A stretch of 53,169 bases of DNA. Origin: Rhizobium lentis (GTDB lineage Bacteria; Pseudomonadota; Alphaproteobacteria; Rhizobiales; Rhizobiaceae). Of this stretch, positions 18,282-26,906 are shown one piece after another. The notes beneath the pieces were generated by a model. That model did not search any database. It saw nothing but the letters and a program-made list of their open reading frames with translations, and was not told the origin of the DNA. Made by a program: the position numbers and the translations under genes. Each line of letters begins with the position of its first letter. The first letter of the stretch is position 1. Location of the stretch: NCBI RefSeq assembly GCF_014200175.1, contig NZ_JACHBD010000020.1, forward strand, positions 1 through 53,169, written 5' to 3'.

Positions 18282-19761
18282 GTGGCGAAAAAGCCTTGGA
18301 GCCCTTATCTCATGCATCCTGACGATGAAGAAAGCACCGAAACCAAGAGGGTCTGCTTTCAGTGCATTGGCAATGACTACTTGAGCAAACGGGTCCAACG
18401 GGAAGGGGTCGTCGCCTCCTGTTCCTATTGCGCGGGCGTTGACGAGCCGACCTTCACGATATCCGAGATGGCCGACTGCGTCGCCATCGCCTTCGAGCAG
18501 CATTACGAACGCACACCCGATCAACCGAACTCCATGCAGACCGCCATGCAGGCAGACCGGGAATCGACCTATAGCTGGGACCGAGAAGGTGAGCCGGTCG
18601 ATGATGTGATCGCCTATGCTGCGTCGATAGGACAGGATATCGCCATGGATATTCGGGAGGTCCTCGCAGAGCGGTTCGGCGACTGGGACTCGATGATGTT
18701 CGACGACGAGACCGAGTTTGCCGCAGACAGTTTTCTACGAGCGCAAGTCCGTTGGCAGCGGCCGATGGACCCGCGAATGGGATGAATTCGAAAGGTCCTT
18801 GAAAACGGAGGCACGCTTCTTCAGCCGCTCAGCAATGCTTCACCTCTCGGAGCTTTTTGACGGCCTGGACACGTTGAAGGTGAGGGGCGACAAAACCGTT
18901 CTGCTCGATGCCGGTCCGGGGTCTGCCATCTCGAGCCTTTTTCGTGCCCGCTCGTTTCCACGATACCGGGACATTCACGACGCCCTGGGCCGGCCGGACA
19001 TCCACCTTGGTCCTCCGCCGGCCTCGGTCGCGCGTGCGGGGCGGATGAATGCGCACGGTATCGCGGTCTTCTACGGAGCGACTGATCCGCTTGTTGCGCT
19101 CGCAGAGGTCCGCCCTCCTGTCGGGTGCAGCGTCGCCGTTGCCCGCTTCAACGTGATCCGACCCGTCACCCTCCTCGATCTTACGGCGCTGCGGGACGCA
19201 ATGACTTTAGGCGATATTTTCGACCCGTCATTCCTCGACCGGCTGCAGCGCGCCGATTTCCTGAGGCAAATAAGCGAGAGGATCACGGTGCCGGTCATGC
19301 CTGATGACGAGCATCTTGGATATCTCGTGACCCAAGCAATCGCGGATTTTCTTGCGACACTCGAAAATCCGGAAATTGACGGGATCTTGTTTCCCTCCGT
19401 CCAGTCCAAGGGTGATGCCCACAACGTCGTGCTGTTTCACAAGGCCTCTCGTGTCAGACCAATGGATTTGCCCCGCGGAACGGCGATCGAAGTCAGCGAC
19501 GGCTACGCCACCGAAGATGGCTGGGAGAGCGACTATTCGATCTACGAACGCGTGCCCCGAACACCCCCGGAGCCGCCTGCTCACGCCACCAGGCCGTGGT
19601 TCCAACAAGCCTACGATCCCACTGACCCCGACCGACGCGATTTTACCCTTGAAGTCGATCCGCAATCGGTGGAAATCCATACAGTTGGAGCGGTCCAATA
19701 CCAGACCGACAGGAACAGCGTCCGTCGCCACCGTTTCACCGATACTGAAGCCGCGTCCTAA
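18282..19761 (+). pseudogene. HEPN/RES-domain protein, split by a one-base frameshift
   Basis: Two overlapping frames (18282-18785 and 18718-19761) together make one RES-domain protein. The first part has a CxxC-x18-CxxC zinc-binding-like motif (Cys25, 28, 47, 50) and a helical segment resembling the HEPN/RES N-terminal domain. The second contains EWDEFERSLKTEARFFSRSA, the segment RAGRMNAHGIAVFYGATDP and ALAEVRPPVG, typical of RES domains, which in other families degrade NAD+. Reading frame one as D-S-F and continuing as Y-E-R-K requires removal of a single T from the TTTT run near 18732. It could be a real disruption, a programmed shift or a sequencing error. I would expect about 490 residues if joined. 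It is the last gene of the plus-strand defence set. Confidence 0.75.
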
Positions 19762-19827
19762 TCCGCGCACATGTACAGGGAAAGCTCCGGTCTCCCCGCG
19801 AATTGATCATTGGTTGAAATAACTCCG

Positions 19828-20635
19828 TCATGTCCGGCGGTCATGAATTTCGGTTTCTCGCTGGATCAGAAATACGCTGACAGCACACGCGATGCTCACG
19901 ACAAGCTCGGCTTCAGCGGCGCTGGGCTCTGTCCCTTCCCGAATGTGACGCCCGTTCTCGGACGCATAACCCCAGAGCTTTTCGAGCGCGGTATCCAGCG
20001 GACGAGGAACATTGAGCCTTGGGATCAACCGGCCAAGAGTAAGGTTCGGTTCGCCGGTCAGATCACGGGCAGCGCACTCGACTGCAGCCATTGCATGTTG
20101 AATCGCCCCAGTACGATCGGGGGCCGGCCGCCTTGAGATGTCCTTGAGCGCCTCGCGTATCTCGGCTGCGGCCGTTTCCCGATCCGTTTCCTGAAAGACA
20201 ACGACGGCTTTTCCGTGGCATTGGTGAAGTTCGCATCGCCACGAAAAACAATCCCCAAGGGGCTCTTCAGCTCCCAGCCGATGCCCTTTTCTCGGAAAAG
20301 GCGATTGAGCTCCGCCTCGAACAGTTCCTGTTCGACGTCCCGATACTCAAGGCTGCGCCAGATGGTCTCCGCGATGTCGTAGACCTTGTACCATTCACAG
20401 GCATCGAGGAGGCCAAGGACTTCGTCCCAAATGTTTGGGTACTCGGACCAGTTGTTCGGGTCGGGCGCCTCAAACAGGACACCACAAACGATACTCCTGA
20501 TCGATGTGGGGGAAAGGCCGGCCTTTTGGCAATTTCGGCGAGCGCATACCGCAGCGCAGGGGGCGCGTCTTCCCGCACCGTGATCGCGGCGTCTCCAGTT
20601 CCAAAGCCATGTCTATCAGAGAAATAGCGGCTCAC
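19828..20635 (-). pseudogene. AbiJ N-terminal-domain-4-like abortive infection gene, frameshifted
   Basis: The minus strand encodes MSRYFSDRHGFGTGDAAITV and the segment REDAPPALRYALAEI, then in another frame DPNNWSEYPNIWDEVL, CEWYKVYDIAETIW and FREKGIGWELKSPLGIVFRG, and finally LGRLIPRLNVPRPLDTALEK and YASENGRHIREG. This order matches proteins with the AbiJ_NTD4 domain and their C-terminal HEPN-like helical domain. The frame breaks once in a five-C run near 20508 and once in an AAAA run near 20205; one extra base in each run would restore a product of about 270 residues. It is next to, and on the same strand as, the AbiE pair. Confidence 0.75.
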
Positions 20636-20669
20636 TCGTCACCCCCATATCGTCGGGCCTCAACGCGGC

Positions 20670-21776
20670 CTACGCCCGCTTTGCGACCGTCGCATTCAGA
20701 TATCGCTCAAGAGCGTCTATACTAGCTAGGACCTCGGCAAACGATGGCGGCGTGCCGAAGATCATGGCCGACATACGCTCGTAGTCGGCGGCAAGTTTGC
20801 CTCGCATGGCCTCGGTCGGTACAAGTCGGTAGCTGCCGGGTACCGCTCGGTCGTAGCGGTGATCCGGCGCGCGAAACATCAGTTCCTTATGCTGACGACA
20901 TGCTTCGGCGAGATCCCGCATCGATGCCGTGGCCTCGCCATAGTCGGGGTGCGTCCAGATCTGGTGGACGTCGTAATAATGACGTGAGTACCGATTGAGA
21001 TCAGGCACGGGGCGTTCCGGATTGCCGTCCGCCTGCCGCTTCTCCGTCATCTCAGTCATCGCATGGAGGATGAGCACCTTCTCCCAGAAGGTTCGCTCGG
21101 GCTTGACCGTCGTAACGCCGCGCACGAGGAGATCAATGGTCGATGGCAGCTCCGTCGCGACATAGGGACTGATATCCCGTGGCTCGGCCGGGACGGGATC
21201 GGGGCGAGCGCCGCCCTCGATCCTGACGGCCGCTTGGACATAGTCATCGCCGGCCGCGAACACGCTCTGGTAGGAGACGACGAGGATGTCGAGCGCCTCC
21301 CGGTTTCGGTAAGGATCGAAGCCGAAGCCAACCGAAAAATGCCTGCTGATATCGGCTGCTTTCTCGACGTCGGCGATCTCGTTTTTCAGCAGATCCAGAA
21401 GTGGGCCGGAGATGTACTGGCGTGCGGCATCATCCACGCGTTCGACTAGAGCCTTCTGCTGCTGGTTCACCGATGGAAGTGCCGCGATCTCGGCCTCCAG
21501 GGGTGCCTTCAGGTCCGCTTTATAAAGCCCGATATCGATGTCTTCAGAAAACCGCTTGATGAGACCATAGGCTTTGCTGAGGCTCGTGCCGCCCTTGAAG
21601 TAAAGCCCGATCGGGTCACCAGGCCGCCGGTTGAAGAGGAAGTCGAGGACCCAACAGACATAGAGGTCCTTTTCGACATTCTCGGCACGCGTTTTCAGCT
21701 CTGCTGCAACCGTTGAATACAGTGCGCGCCGATCGTCGGGGGTCGAGCGAAGAATCTCAGTGAATCCCTGCAGCAT
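20670..21776 (-). CDS. abiEii: AbiEii-family nucleotidyltransferase toxin
   Basis: The 368-residue product has the nucleotidyltransferase core of type IV toxins: LYFKGGTSLSKAYG (GGTS at 62-65) and RFSEDIDIGL with the two catalytic aspartates (Asp79, Asp81). AbiEii enzymes transfer nucleotides to tRNA or similar targets, stopping growth and aborting phage infection. I use the ATG at 21776, not the upstream ATG at 21857, because it overlaps the antitoxin end by 20 bases, as expected for a translationally coupled pair. Both genes appear intact. The downstream region leads into the AbiJ-like gene, 35 bases away. Confidence 0.9.
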   Translation of the reverse strand: MLQGFTEILRSTPDDRRALYSTVAAELKTRAENVEKDLYVCWVLDFLFNRRPGDPIGLYFKGGTSLSKAYGLIKRFSEDIDIGLYKADLKAPLEAEIAALPSVNQQQKALVERVDDAARQYISGPLLDLLKNEIADVEKAADISRHFSVGFGFDPYRNREALDILVVSYQSVFAAGDDYVQAAVRIEGGARPDPVPAEPRDISPYVATELPSTIDLLVRGVTTVKPERTFWEKVLILHAMTEMTEKRQADGNPERPVPDLNRYSRHYYDVHQIWTHPDYGEATASMRDLAEACRQHKELMFRAPDHRYDRAVPGSYRLVPTEAMRGKLAADYERMSAMIFGTPPSFAEVLASIDALERYLNATVAKRA

Positions 21777-22500
21777 TATGTCCTTTCCCTCGCGAACCAG
21801 GGTGCTCGCGGGCGGTATCGTCATTAGGGCTAAGTCGCCGGGATATCGCGTCCACATATGGGTACATCCAAGCCGGAACGGTATTGATGTTCTCGCGCAA
21901 ATCTCGTTCTATTTCGTCCCGATTGGGCCTTTCCGCCAAGAACCTCGCGGTGCCATTCACGGCGGCATCGAGAGCGGATGGGTCATCGCGAAACCAAGCT
22001 AAGGCCTGAATCACGCGCATGGCGGGCCGTCCGGCCCAAAATGCCGTCTTTGCCGAGATACGCTTGAAGTCCAATGTATAAAAGACCGGCCGGGAAGCTT
22101 GGGGATCACCGGCGTTCGCCTCGATTTCTATCGTTCGAGGATACGTATCGGCGTAGATCGTTGACCGTGCCGGAACAGCCGTCGTCAGGCCGAGATCATT
22201 GGCAGCCGTCATGCCGTCGACCAACACGCGAAGCTTGTCCCGCCTTGCTATGGCATCGATGAAAGAGGACCGTGGTGGAAACACCAGCTTTCCGGTCAAT
22301 GTGCTGGTTCCGGGCTTGTCGTAGAGCCCGCGATATGGGCGGCGGATCTCGCCTCTGTTCGACAAACGCTGCAGTGCCTTCTCGACAGCGTTTGGCGTTG
22401 CGATATCCAGGAAATCCGCGCGCGACCATACGCCCGACGGCGCTGCCCGTGCGATCCGGTCAAGAATGCGATCTTGAGTGTCCGACGTAGGGTCTGGCAT
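21757..22500 (-). CDS. abiEi: AbiEi-type antitoxin (DUF6088-like)
   Basis: The 247-residue product has an N-terminal winged-helix region (SRADFLDIATPNAVEKALQR and RRPYRGLYDKPG) followed by a conserved C-terminal domain. AbiEi proteins repress their own promoter through inverted repeats and counter AbiEii. The ATG at 22500 follows a short spacer with repeats of the type such repressors bind; the longer frame back to 22662 would include the operator, so it is unlikely. The gene overlaps the toxin start. Pairing and order (antitoxin first) fit type IV systems. Confidence 0.85.
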   Translation of the reverse strand: MPDPTSDTQDRILDRIARAAPSGVWSRADFLDIATPNAVEKALQRLSNRGEIRRPYRGLYDKPGTSTLTGKLVFPPRSSFIDAIARRDKLRVLVDGMTAANDLGLTTAVPARSTIYADTYPRTIEIEANAGDPQASRPVFYTLDFKRISAKTAFWAGRPAMRVIQALAWFRDDPSALDAAVNGTARFLAERPNRDEIERDLRENINTVPAWMYPYVDAISRRLSPNDDTAREHPGSRGKGHNAAGIH

Positions 22501-22515
22501 TTGCTCAATGACCTT

Positions 22516-22587
22516 TCTGACCGGAGAATATATACAAAAATTGGTCAGTAGCAAGCTGACCAAAAATTTTACGTAAAAATTGGTCAG
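22516..22587 (-). promoter_or_regulatory. abiEi: Probable AbiEi operator/promoter with TTGGTCAG repeats
   Basis: TTGGTCAG occurs at 22541-22548 and 22580-22587, its reverse complement CTGACCAA at 22556-22563, and a partial CTGACC at 22517-22522. The alternating orientation forms inverted-repeat pairs, and an A/T-rich TATATA-like element lies between them at about 22526-22535. The position immediately upstream of the antitoxin start fits autoregulation by AbiEi. Confidence 0.65.
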
Positions 22588-22788
22588 CGAGCATTTCTCA
22601 GCGTGAGCAACGATCGTTATCTCTCCGGAAGCTCGCCCGATCTTTGATACGCCGCTGCACATGAGGGCTTTGTGCGATTGTCCACGAGACAGCTGTGGTT
22701 GAAGTCCTGCGCGTTGCGGGTTTCAGCTTCAACTTCGTTGAATTATGACGCGTTGACGCTAAGGTGACAGTATCGGGGGGCGTCAACA

Positions 22789-23706
22789 ATGCTGAGTGCA
22801 GTGCAGGTCTGGAATCCAGACGATTGGGAGCTGTTTGCTCAAACACTACTTCATGGGCGGCACGGACCACTGCACGTGCAGAAGATTCCGGCTGCCCACC
22901 AGGGCGACTATGGCATCGACTACTATTGCACCAAGGATGCCGTTGCCTACCAATGCTATGCGGTTGAGGAACCGATCGATATTGCGGTCAGGGCGGAACG
23001 GCAAAAGAAGAAGATCACGACGGATCTCACCAAGCTAATCAAGAACCACGTCGAAATCGGCAAGCTGTTCCACGGGGCGCCCATTCGACACTGGGTGCTT
23101 ATGGCGCCCCTTCATGACAGCAAGGACGTGAACCTTCATTGCGCTAAGAAAACGAAAGACCTGCGCGACACTGGTTTTTCAGCGTTCGACCCGACAGTCG
23201 AGGTGATCATTCAAGACCCCAGCAACTTCCCGACCGACGCAGTCGCACTGGGCATGTCGGCTCTCTCCAAAGTAACTCTCTCTATTCCTGCGCCCTCACA
23301 ATCCGAACTCGCCACATGGGCGGCAGGTTCTTCCGATCTACTGGCGAATGCCGCCGGGAAGCTCAAAAAGCGGGCACCACCCGACAAGCTTGACGATGTC
23401 GTGGGCGAAGCGGTGAGGTCTTTCCTTCAGGGCAACGCGTTGCTCGACGCTCTCCGCTCTGGCTCGCCAGATCTTCACGAGAAAGTCATGTCTGCGGTGA
23501 GAAGCCGAGCGAGGCGATTGAAATTCGCTGGTCCGCAGCCCGGTGGATCAGCCGGGGAAATATTGCATGCGGAACTGGATGCCCTGATTGCGGCGATGCA
23601 GGCGGCGGCTCCGAGTCTGTCGACGGAGAACGCTGAGCAGATCGCGTACGGCTCAATATGTGAATGGATCATGCGGTGCCCGCTGGATTTTCCCAATGTC
23701 CAGTGA
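22789..23706 (+). CDS. ABC-three-component-like system, nuclease-like effector candidate
   Basis: This 305-residue protein opens with WNPDDWELFAQTLLHGRHGP and then GDYGIDYYCTKDAVAYQCYA, where the D and QCY pattern resembles a PD-(D/E)XK nuclease strand with a modified last position. The C-terminal half (about 180-305) is helical. It overlaps the next gene by 11 bases, and a third gene encodes an SMC/RecF-type ATPase. This arrangement matches ABC-three-component defence systems, in which a variable effector is joined by a middle component and an ATPase. The effector assignment is an inference from position and weak motifs. Confidence 0.6.
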   Translation: MLSAVQVWNPDDWELFAQTLLHGRHGPLHVQKIPAAHQGDYGIDYYCTKDAVAYQCYAVEEPIDIAVRAERQKKKITTDLTKLIKNHVEIGKLFHGAPIRHWVLMAPLHDSKDVNLHCAKKTKDLRDTGFSAFDPTVEVIIQDPSNFPTDAVALGMSALSKVTLSIPAPSQSELATWAAGSSDLLANAAGKLKKRAPPDKLDDVVGEAVRSFLQGNALLDALRSGSPDLHEKVMSAVRSRARRLKFAGPQPGGSAGEILHAELDALIAAMQAAAPSLSTENAEQIAYGSICEWIMRCPLDFPNVQ

Positions 23707-24184
23707 GTCTATCCTTCGGCACGCCATTCTCGGCGGGGCGTTCACCTATACGGCGCGTCCCGATCCTATGCCAGGTGACCTCCGCATGTCTTGGGGCATG
23801 GCTGTGCTGGTGCTGGCACTCTTCTACAGTCGGGCGAATAAGTCGAACTTCCAGAAGCTCCAGTTTATGGCTCACGCCGTCCGCTTGCCCGAGGGCAGAG
23901 AGGAAGTTCGTGGGCTTCTATCAGGTGAGTATAAGCCGACTGAGGTTTCTGTTCGAATAGAGCCGTCCCTCAACCGAGCCGTTGCGTTGGCACATGCTTT
24001 GAAGCTCGTGAAGATCGAAAAAGGCACGTCCGTCGCGTTGACAGACACCGGCGAGAAAATGGCTGCAGCCATCGTCAAGAGTGACGACACACTCAAAGAG
24101 GAAGTGTCGTTTCTGCGCGATGTAGCTCCGAAAATGACGGATGCGCTTATGAAAAGAGTCTGGCGCCTGGAGGACCTCCTATGA
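23696..24184 (+). CDS. ABC-three-component-like middle component
   Basis: The 162-residue product starts MSSESILRHAILGGAFTYTA and is mainly helical, ending with winged-helix-like sequence (ALAHALKLVKIEKGTSVALT and DTGEKMAAAI). The ATG at 23696 overlaps the end of the first gene, and the stop overlaps the next start as ATGA, implying translational coupling of all three genes. Small helical proteins in this position are the middle components of ABC-three-component systems. It is recognised by arrangement more than by a strong motif. Confidence 0.6.
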   Translation: MSSESILRHAILGGAFTYTARPDPMPGDLRMSWGMAVLVLALFYSRANKSNFQKLQFMAHAVRLPEGREEVRGLLSGEYKPTEVSVRIEPSLNRAVALAHALKLVKIEKGTSVALTDTGEKMAAAIVKSDDTLKEEVSFLRDVAPKMTDALMKRVWRLEDLL

Positions 24185-24445
24185 CACTACGCTTCCAGCG
24201 GTTGCGACTTCGGGCGGTAACATCAGACGGCGTATACGGCGCGGATGTTACATTCTCTGCGGGCTTGACGGTCTTGTGGGCGGACAACACCAAAGGTAAG
24301 TCGACCTGCATGCAGGGGATGCTTTATGCCTTGGGCCTGGAGCGAATGCTGAGCCCGCGGCGGGAGATCCCGCTGCCGCATGCAATGACTGCCTATCTCA
24401 ACACCAACGATGAAAAGCGCGTTGAGGTGTTGGAATCGAGTGCAT
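24181..24445 (+). pseudogene. ABC-three-component ATPase, truncated
   Basis: The frame starts MTLRFQRLRLRAVTSDGVYG and carries ADNTKGKSTCMQGMLYALG, a Walker A-type loop (NTKGKST) of SMC/RecF-like ATPases. It is native to about residue 88 (RVEVLESS), after which the sequence is the reverse strand of a citrate synthase remnant. The normal protein would be several hundred residues, with coiled coils and Walker B. The break therefore inactivates this ATPase and probably the three-gene system. Confidence 0.75.
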
Positions 24446-25266
24446 GTTCAGAGCTGCTTCGTTGGCGCCACCATGCGCTGGCCCCCAGAGGCAGGGGATA
24501 CCAGCAGCGATACAGGCGAACGGATTTGCGCCCGACGAGCAGGCGAGGCGAACCGTCGAAGTCGATGCGTTCTGCTCATGGTCGGCATGCAGGATGAAGA
24601 TGCGGTCCATGGCGCGGGCCAGCACCGGATTGACGACGTATTCTTCACAAGGAACGGCAAAGCACATGCGCAGGAAGTTCGACGCGTAGTCGAGATCGTT
24701 CTGCGGGTAAACGAAGGGCTGCCCGATATGGTATTTGTAGGCCATGGCGGCAAGCGTCGGCATTTTGGCGATCATGCGCAGGCTGGCGACCATTCGCTGA
24801 TGCGGATCGGTGATGTCGGTGGAGTCATGATAGAAGGCCGACAGAGCGCCGACGCAACCGCACATGACGGCCATGGGATGGGCGTCGCGGCGGAAGCCGG
24901 TGAAGAAGCGTGACATCTGTTCGTGCACCATGGTGTGGTGCGTGACGCGATAGTCGAAGTCCTTCTTCTGCGCGGCCGTGGGCAATTCACCGTAAAGAAG
25001 CAGGTAGCAGACTTCGAGGAAGTCGCCGTGTTCGGCGAGCTGCTCGATCAGATAGCCCCGGTCAGCAGGACGCCTTCGTCGCCGTCGATGTAGGTTATGC
25101 TCGATTCGCACGAGGCCGTTGACGTGAAGCCGGGGTCGTAGGTGAACATCCGCGTCTGCTTGTAGAGCGAACCGATATCGACGACATCAGGCCCGATCGT
25201 TCCCGATCGAAGCTGTAGTTCGGCGCTCTGACCGTCGACCGCGACAAGGGCGTTTTTTTCAAGCAT
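24445..25266 (-). pseudogene. gltA: Citrate synthase remnant
   Basis: The start MLEKNALVAVDGQSAELQLR at 25266 has a good ribosome binding site (AGGGAG). The frame runs to YIDGDEGVLL, shifts by one base near 25065, then continues as GYLIEQLAEHGDFLEVCYLL through the catalytic-region sequences ILHADHEQNASTSTVRL and GPAHGGANEAALNM. It ends at about 24445, so about one third of the roughly 430 residues is lost, including the last catalytic aspartate region. It is a type II citrate synthase. Some rhizobial plasmids carry a second citrate synthase gene; this could be a decayed example. Confidence 0.88.
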
Positions 25267-25405
25267 GTTTCTCCCTAAAATCCGCAACAACCAAGCGAAC
25301 CGTCGCCAGGACCCTAATCAGTGCTGGAAGGCAGGCGGTCGAGCATAGATCTACCGCCCGTCGTTATCTCGGCGCGGTCTACCCAAGACTTTGCCGTTTG
25401 AAGCT

Positions 25406-25585
25406 CTACGAAATACGCCCGAGCCGGTGGTACAGGTTCGAATACTTGACGGCCTCTGGCTTGTCCTTCAGCTCTTGCAGATAGTGAGCAATCGCGACCC
25501 GAATGAGCTCAAAATCCTGCTGCGAGAAAACCGCACGCGACCGCTCGGGCTGGATAGTTTTTTCTTCGATTTTTTTCGACAGTCT
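25406..25585 (-). CDS. Small hypothetical protein, possible lost start codon
   Basis: The frame encodes SKKIEEKTIQPERSRAVFSQ followed by DFELIRVAIAHYLQELKD, about 60 residues with conserved-looking composition. A GGAGG lies upstream of a CTG codon where an ATG would be expected (just before SKKIEEK), so the start may have mutated; the only other option is a TTG at 25603. It lies downstream of the isocitrate lyase remnant on the same strand, and may have been co-transcribed with it. No function is recognised. Confidence 0.4.
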   Translation of the reverse strand, partial: RLSKKIEEKTIQPERSRAVFSQQDFELIRVAIAHYLQELKDKPEAVKYSNLYHRLGRIS

Positions 25586-25643
25586 TTTTCCTCCGTCAGG
25601 CAAGGAGCGTATGACGCCGCCCCTTGCTTCGTTGATGCACCAA

Positions 25644-26290
25644 TCAGGCGGCGAACTGGTTCATGGTGTTGTGAGCGCCACCGGCCTTGAGAGCAGCTTC
25701 GCCCGCGAAATACTCCTTGTGGTCGTCGCCCATGTCGGAGCCTGCCATATTTTGGTGTTTTACGCAGGCGATGCCCTGGCGGATTTCCTTGCGCTGGACA
25801 TTGGCGACGTATCCGAGCATGCCCTGCTCGCCGAAATATTCGCTGGCGAGATTGTCAGTCGAGAGCGCTGCGGTGTGATAGGTCGGCAACGTGATCAGAT
25901 GATGGAAGATGCCGGCGCGCTTGGACGAATCCCGCTGGAATGTCCTGATCTTTTCATCGGCTTCGCGCGCCAAATCGCTGTCATCATACGGCCCGCTCAT
26001 CAGCTTCGAACGATCGAACCCGGAGACGTCCTTGCCTTCCTTTTCCCAGGCATCGAAGACCTGCTGCCGGAAGTTCAGGGTTTAATTGAACGAGAGTGAG
26101 TTGTTGTAGACCAGCTTGGCGTTCGGGATTTCCTCGCGGATGCGATCCATCATGCTCGCGATCTGCTCGACATGGGGCTTTTCGGTCTCAATCCACAGCA
26201 GGTCGGCGCCGTTGTTCAGTGCGTTGATGCAGTCAAGGACGCAACGGTCGGCGCCGGTGCCTTCACGGAACTGGAAGAGGTTGAATCGCA
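25644..26290 (-). pseudogene. aceA: Isocitrate lyase (aceA) remnant
   Basis: The minus strand encodes FREGTGADRCVLDCINALNN, GADLLWIETEKPHVEQIA and NAKLVYNNSLSFN, then an in-frame TAA, then TLNFRQQVFDAWEKEGKDVS, LMSGPYDDSDLAREADEKI and ACVKHQNMAGSDMGDDHKEY. These are the middle and C-terminal parts of isocitrate lyase, which splits isocitrate into glyoxylate and succinate. The TAA replaces the tryptophan codon expected in the SFNWTLNF block. The N-terminal half is replaced at about 26290 by a gabD remnant. The adjacent citrate synthase remnant would have supplied the same glyoxylate pathway. Confidence 0.88.
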
Positions 26291-26299
26291 GCTGCAATC

Positions 26300-26842
26300 A
26301 GAGGGGCATTGCCCCCAATTTTCACGGTGTTTGCAGACTGCTCCATGAGAAGTTTGCCCACGCGCGTCGAGCCGGTGAAGGTGATCATCCGAACCAACGG
26401 GTTGGACGTCATCTCCGCACCAATGGCGTTCGCATCCCCTGTCACCACGTTTAAGACGCCGTCAGGTATGCCGGCGCGCGCAGCGAGTTCAGCCAAAGCT
26501 AAGGCCGAAAACGGTGTGAACTCCGAAGGCTTCAGCACGACTGAACAGCCGGCAGCCAAGGCCGGAGCTGATTTTCGGGTAATCATGGCCGCTGGAAAAT
26601 TCCATGGGGTAATGGCGGCGACGACACCGATTGGTTGCTAGAGCACCATGATGCGAGACTGTGCGCGGGGTGCAGTATGACATCACCATAAACCCGCTTT
26701 GCCTCTTCCGCAAACCACTCCACGAAGGAAGCGGCATAGCGGATTTCGGCTTGGCTCTCCGCCAGCGGCTTGCCCGCTCGGCCGTAAGGATGGATGCAAG
26801 GTCCGTCAAGTTGGCTAGGATGATTTCTGCGTCAATGGTCCA
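26300..26842 (-). pseudogene. gabD: gabD-like aldehyde dehydrogenase remnant 2
   Basis: The fragments, in order and in changing frames, are LTDLASILTAE, GKPLAESQAEIRYAASFVEW, QPIGVVAAITPWNF (preceded by an in-frame stop), ALAAGCSVVLKPSEFTPFSA, VVTGDANAIGAEM and FTGSTRVGKLLMEQSA. The sequence ends at KIGGNAP, where isocitrate lyase sequence takes over. The catalytic cysteine part is missing. It differs from remnant 1, so the two are separate gene copies. Confidence 0.85.
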
Positions 26843-26906
26843 CTAGTCACGGTGATGATGGATCATTCTGAAAGGGGAAGGCTTTCTCAACTTTCGCACG
26901 CCTGAA

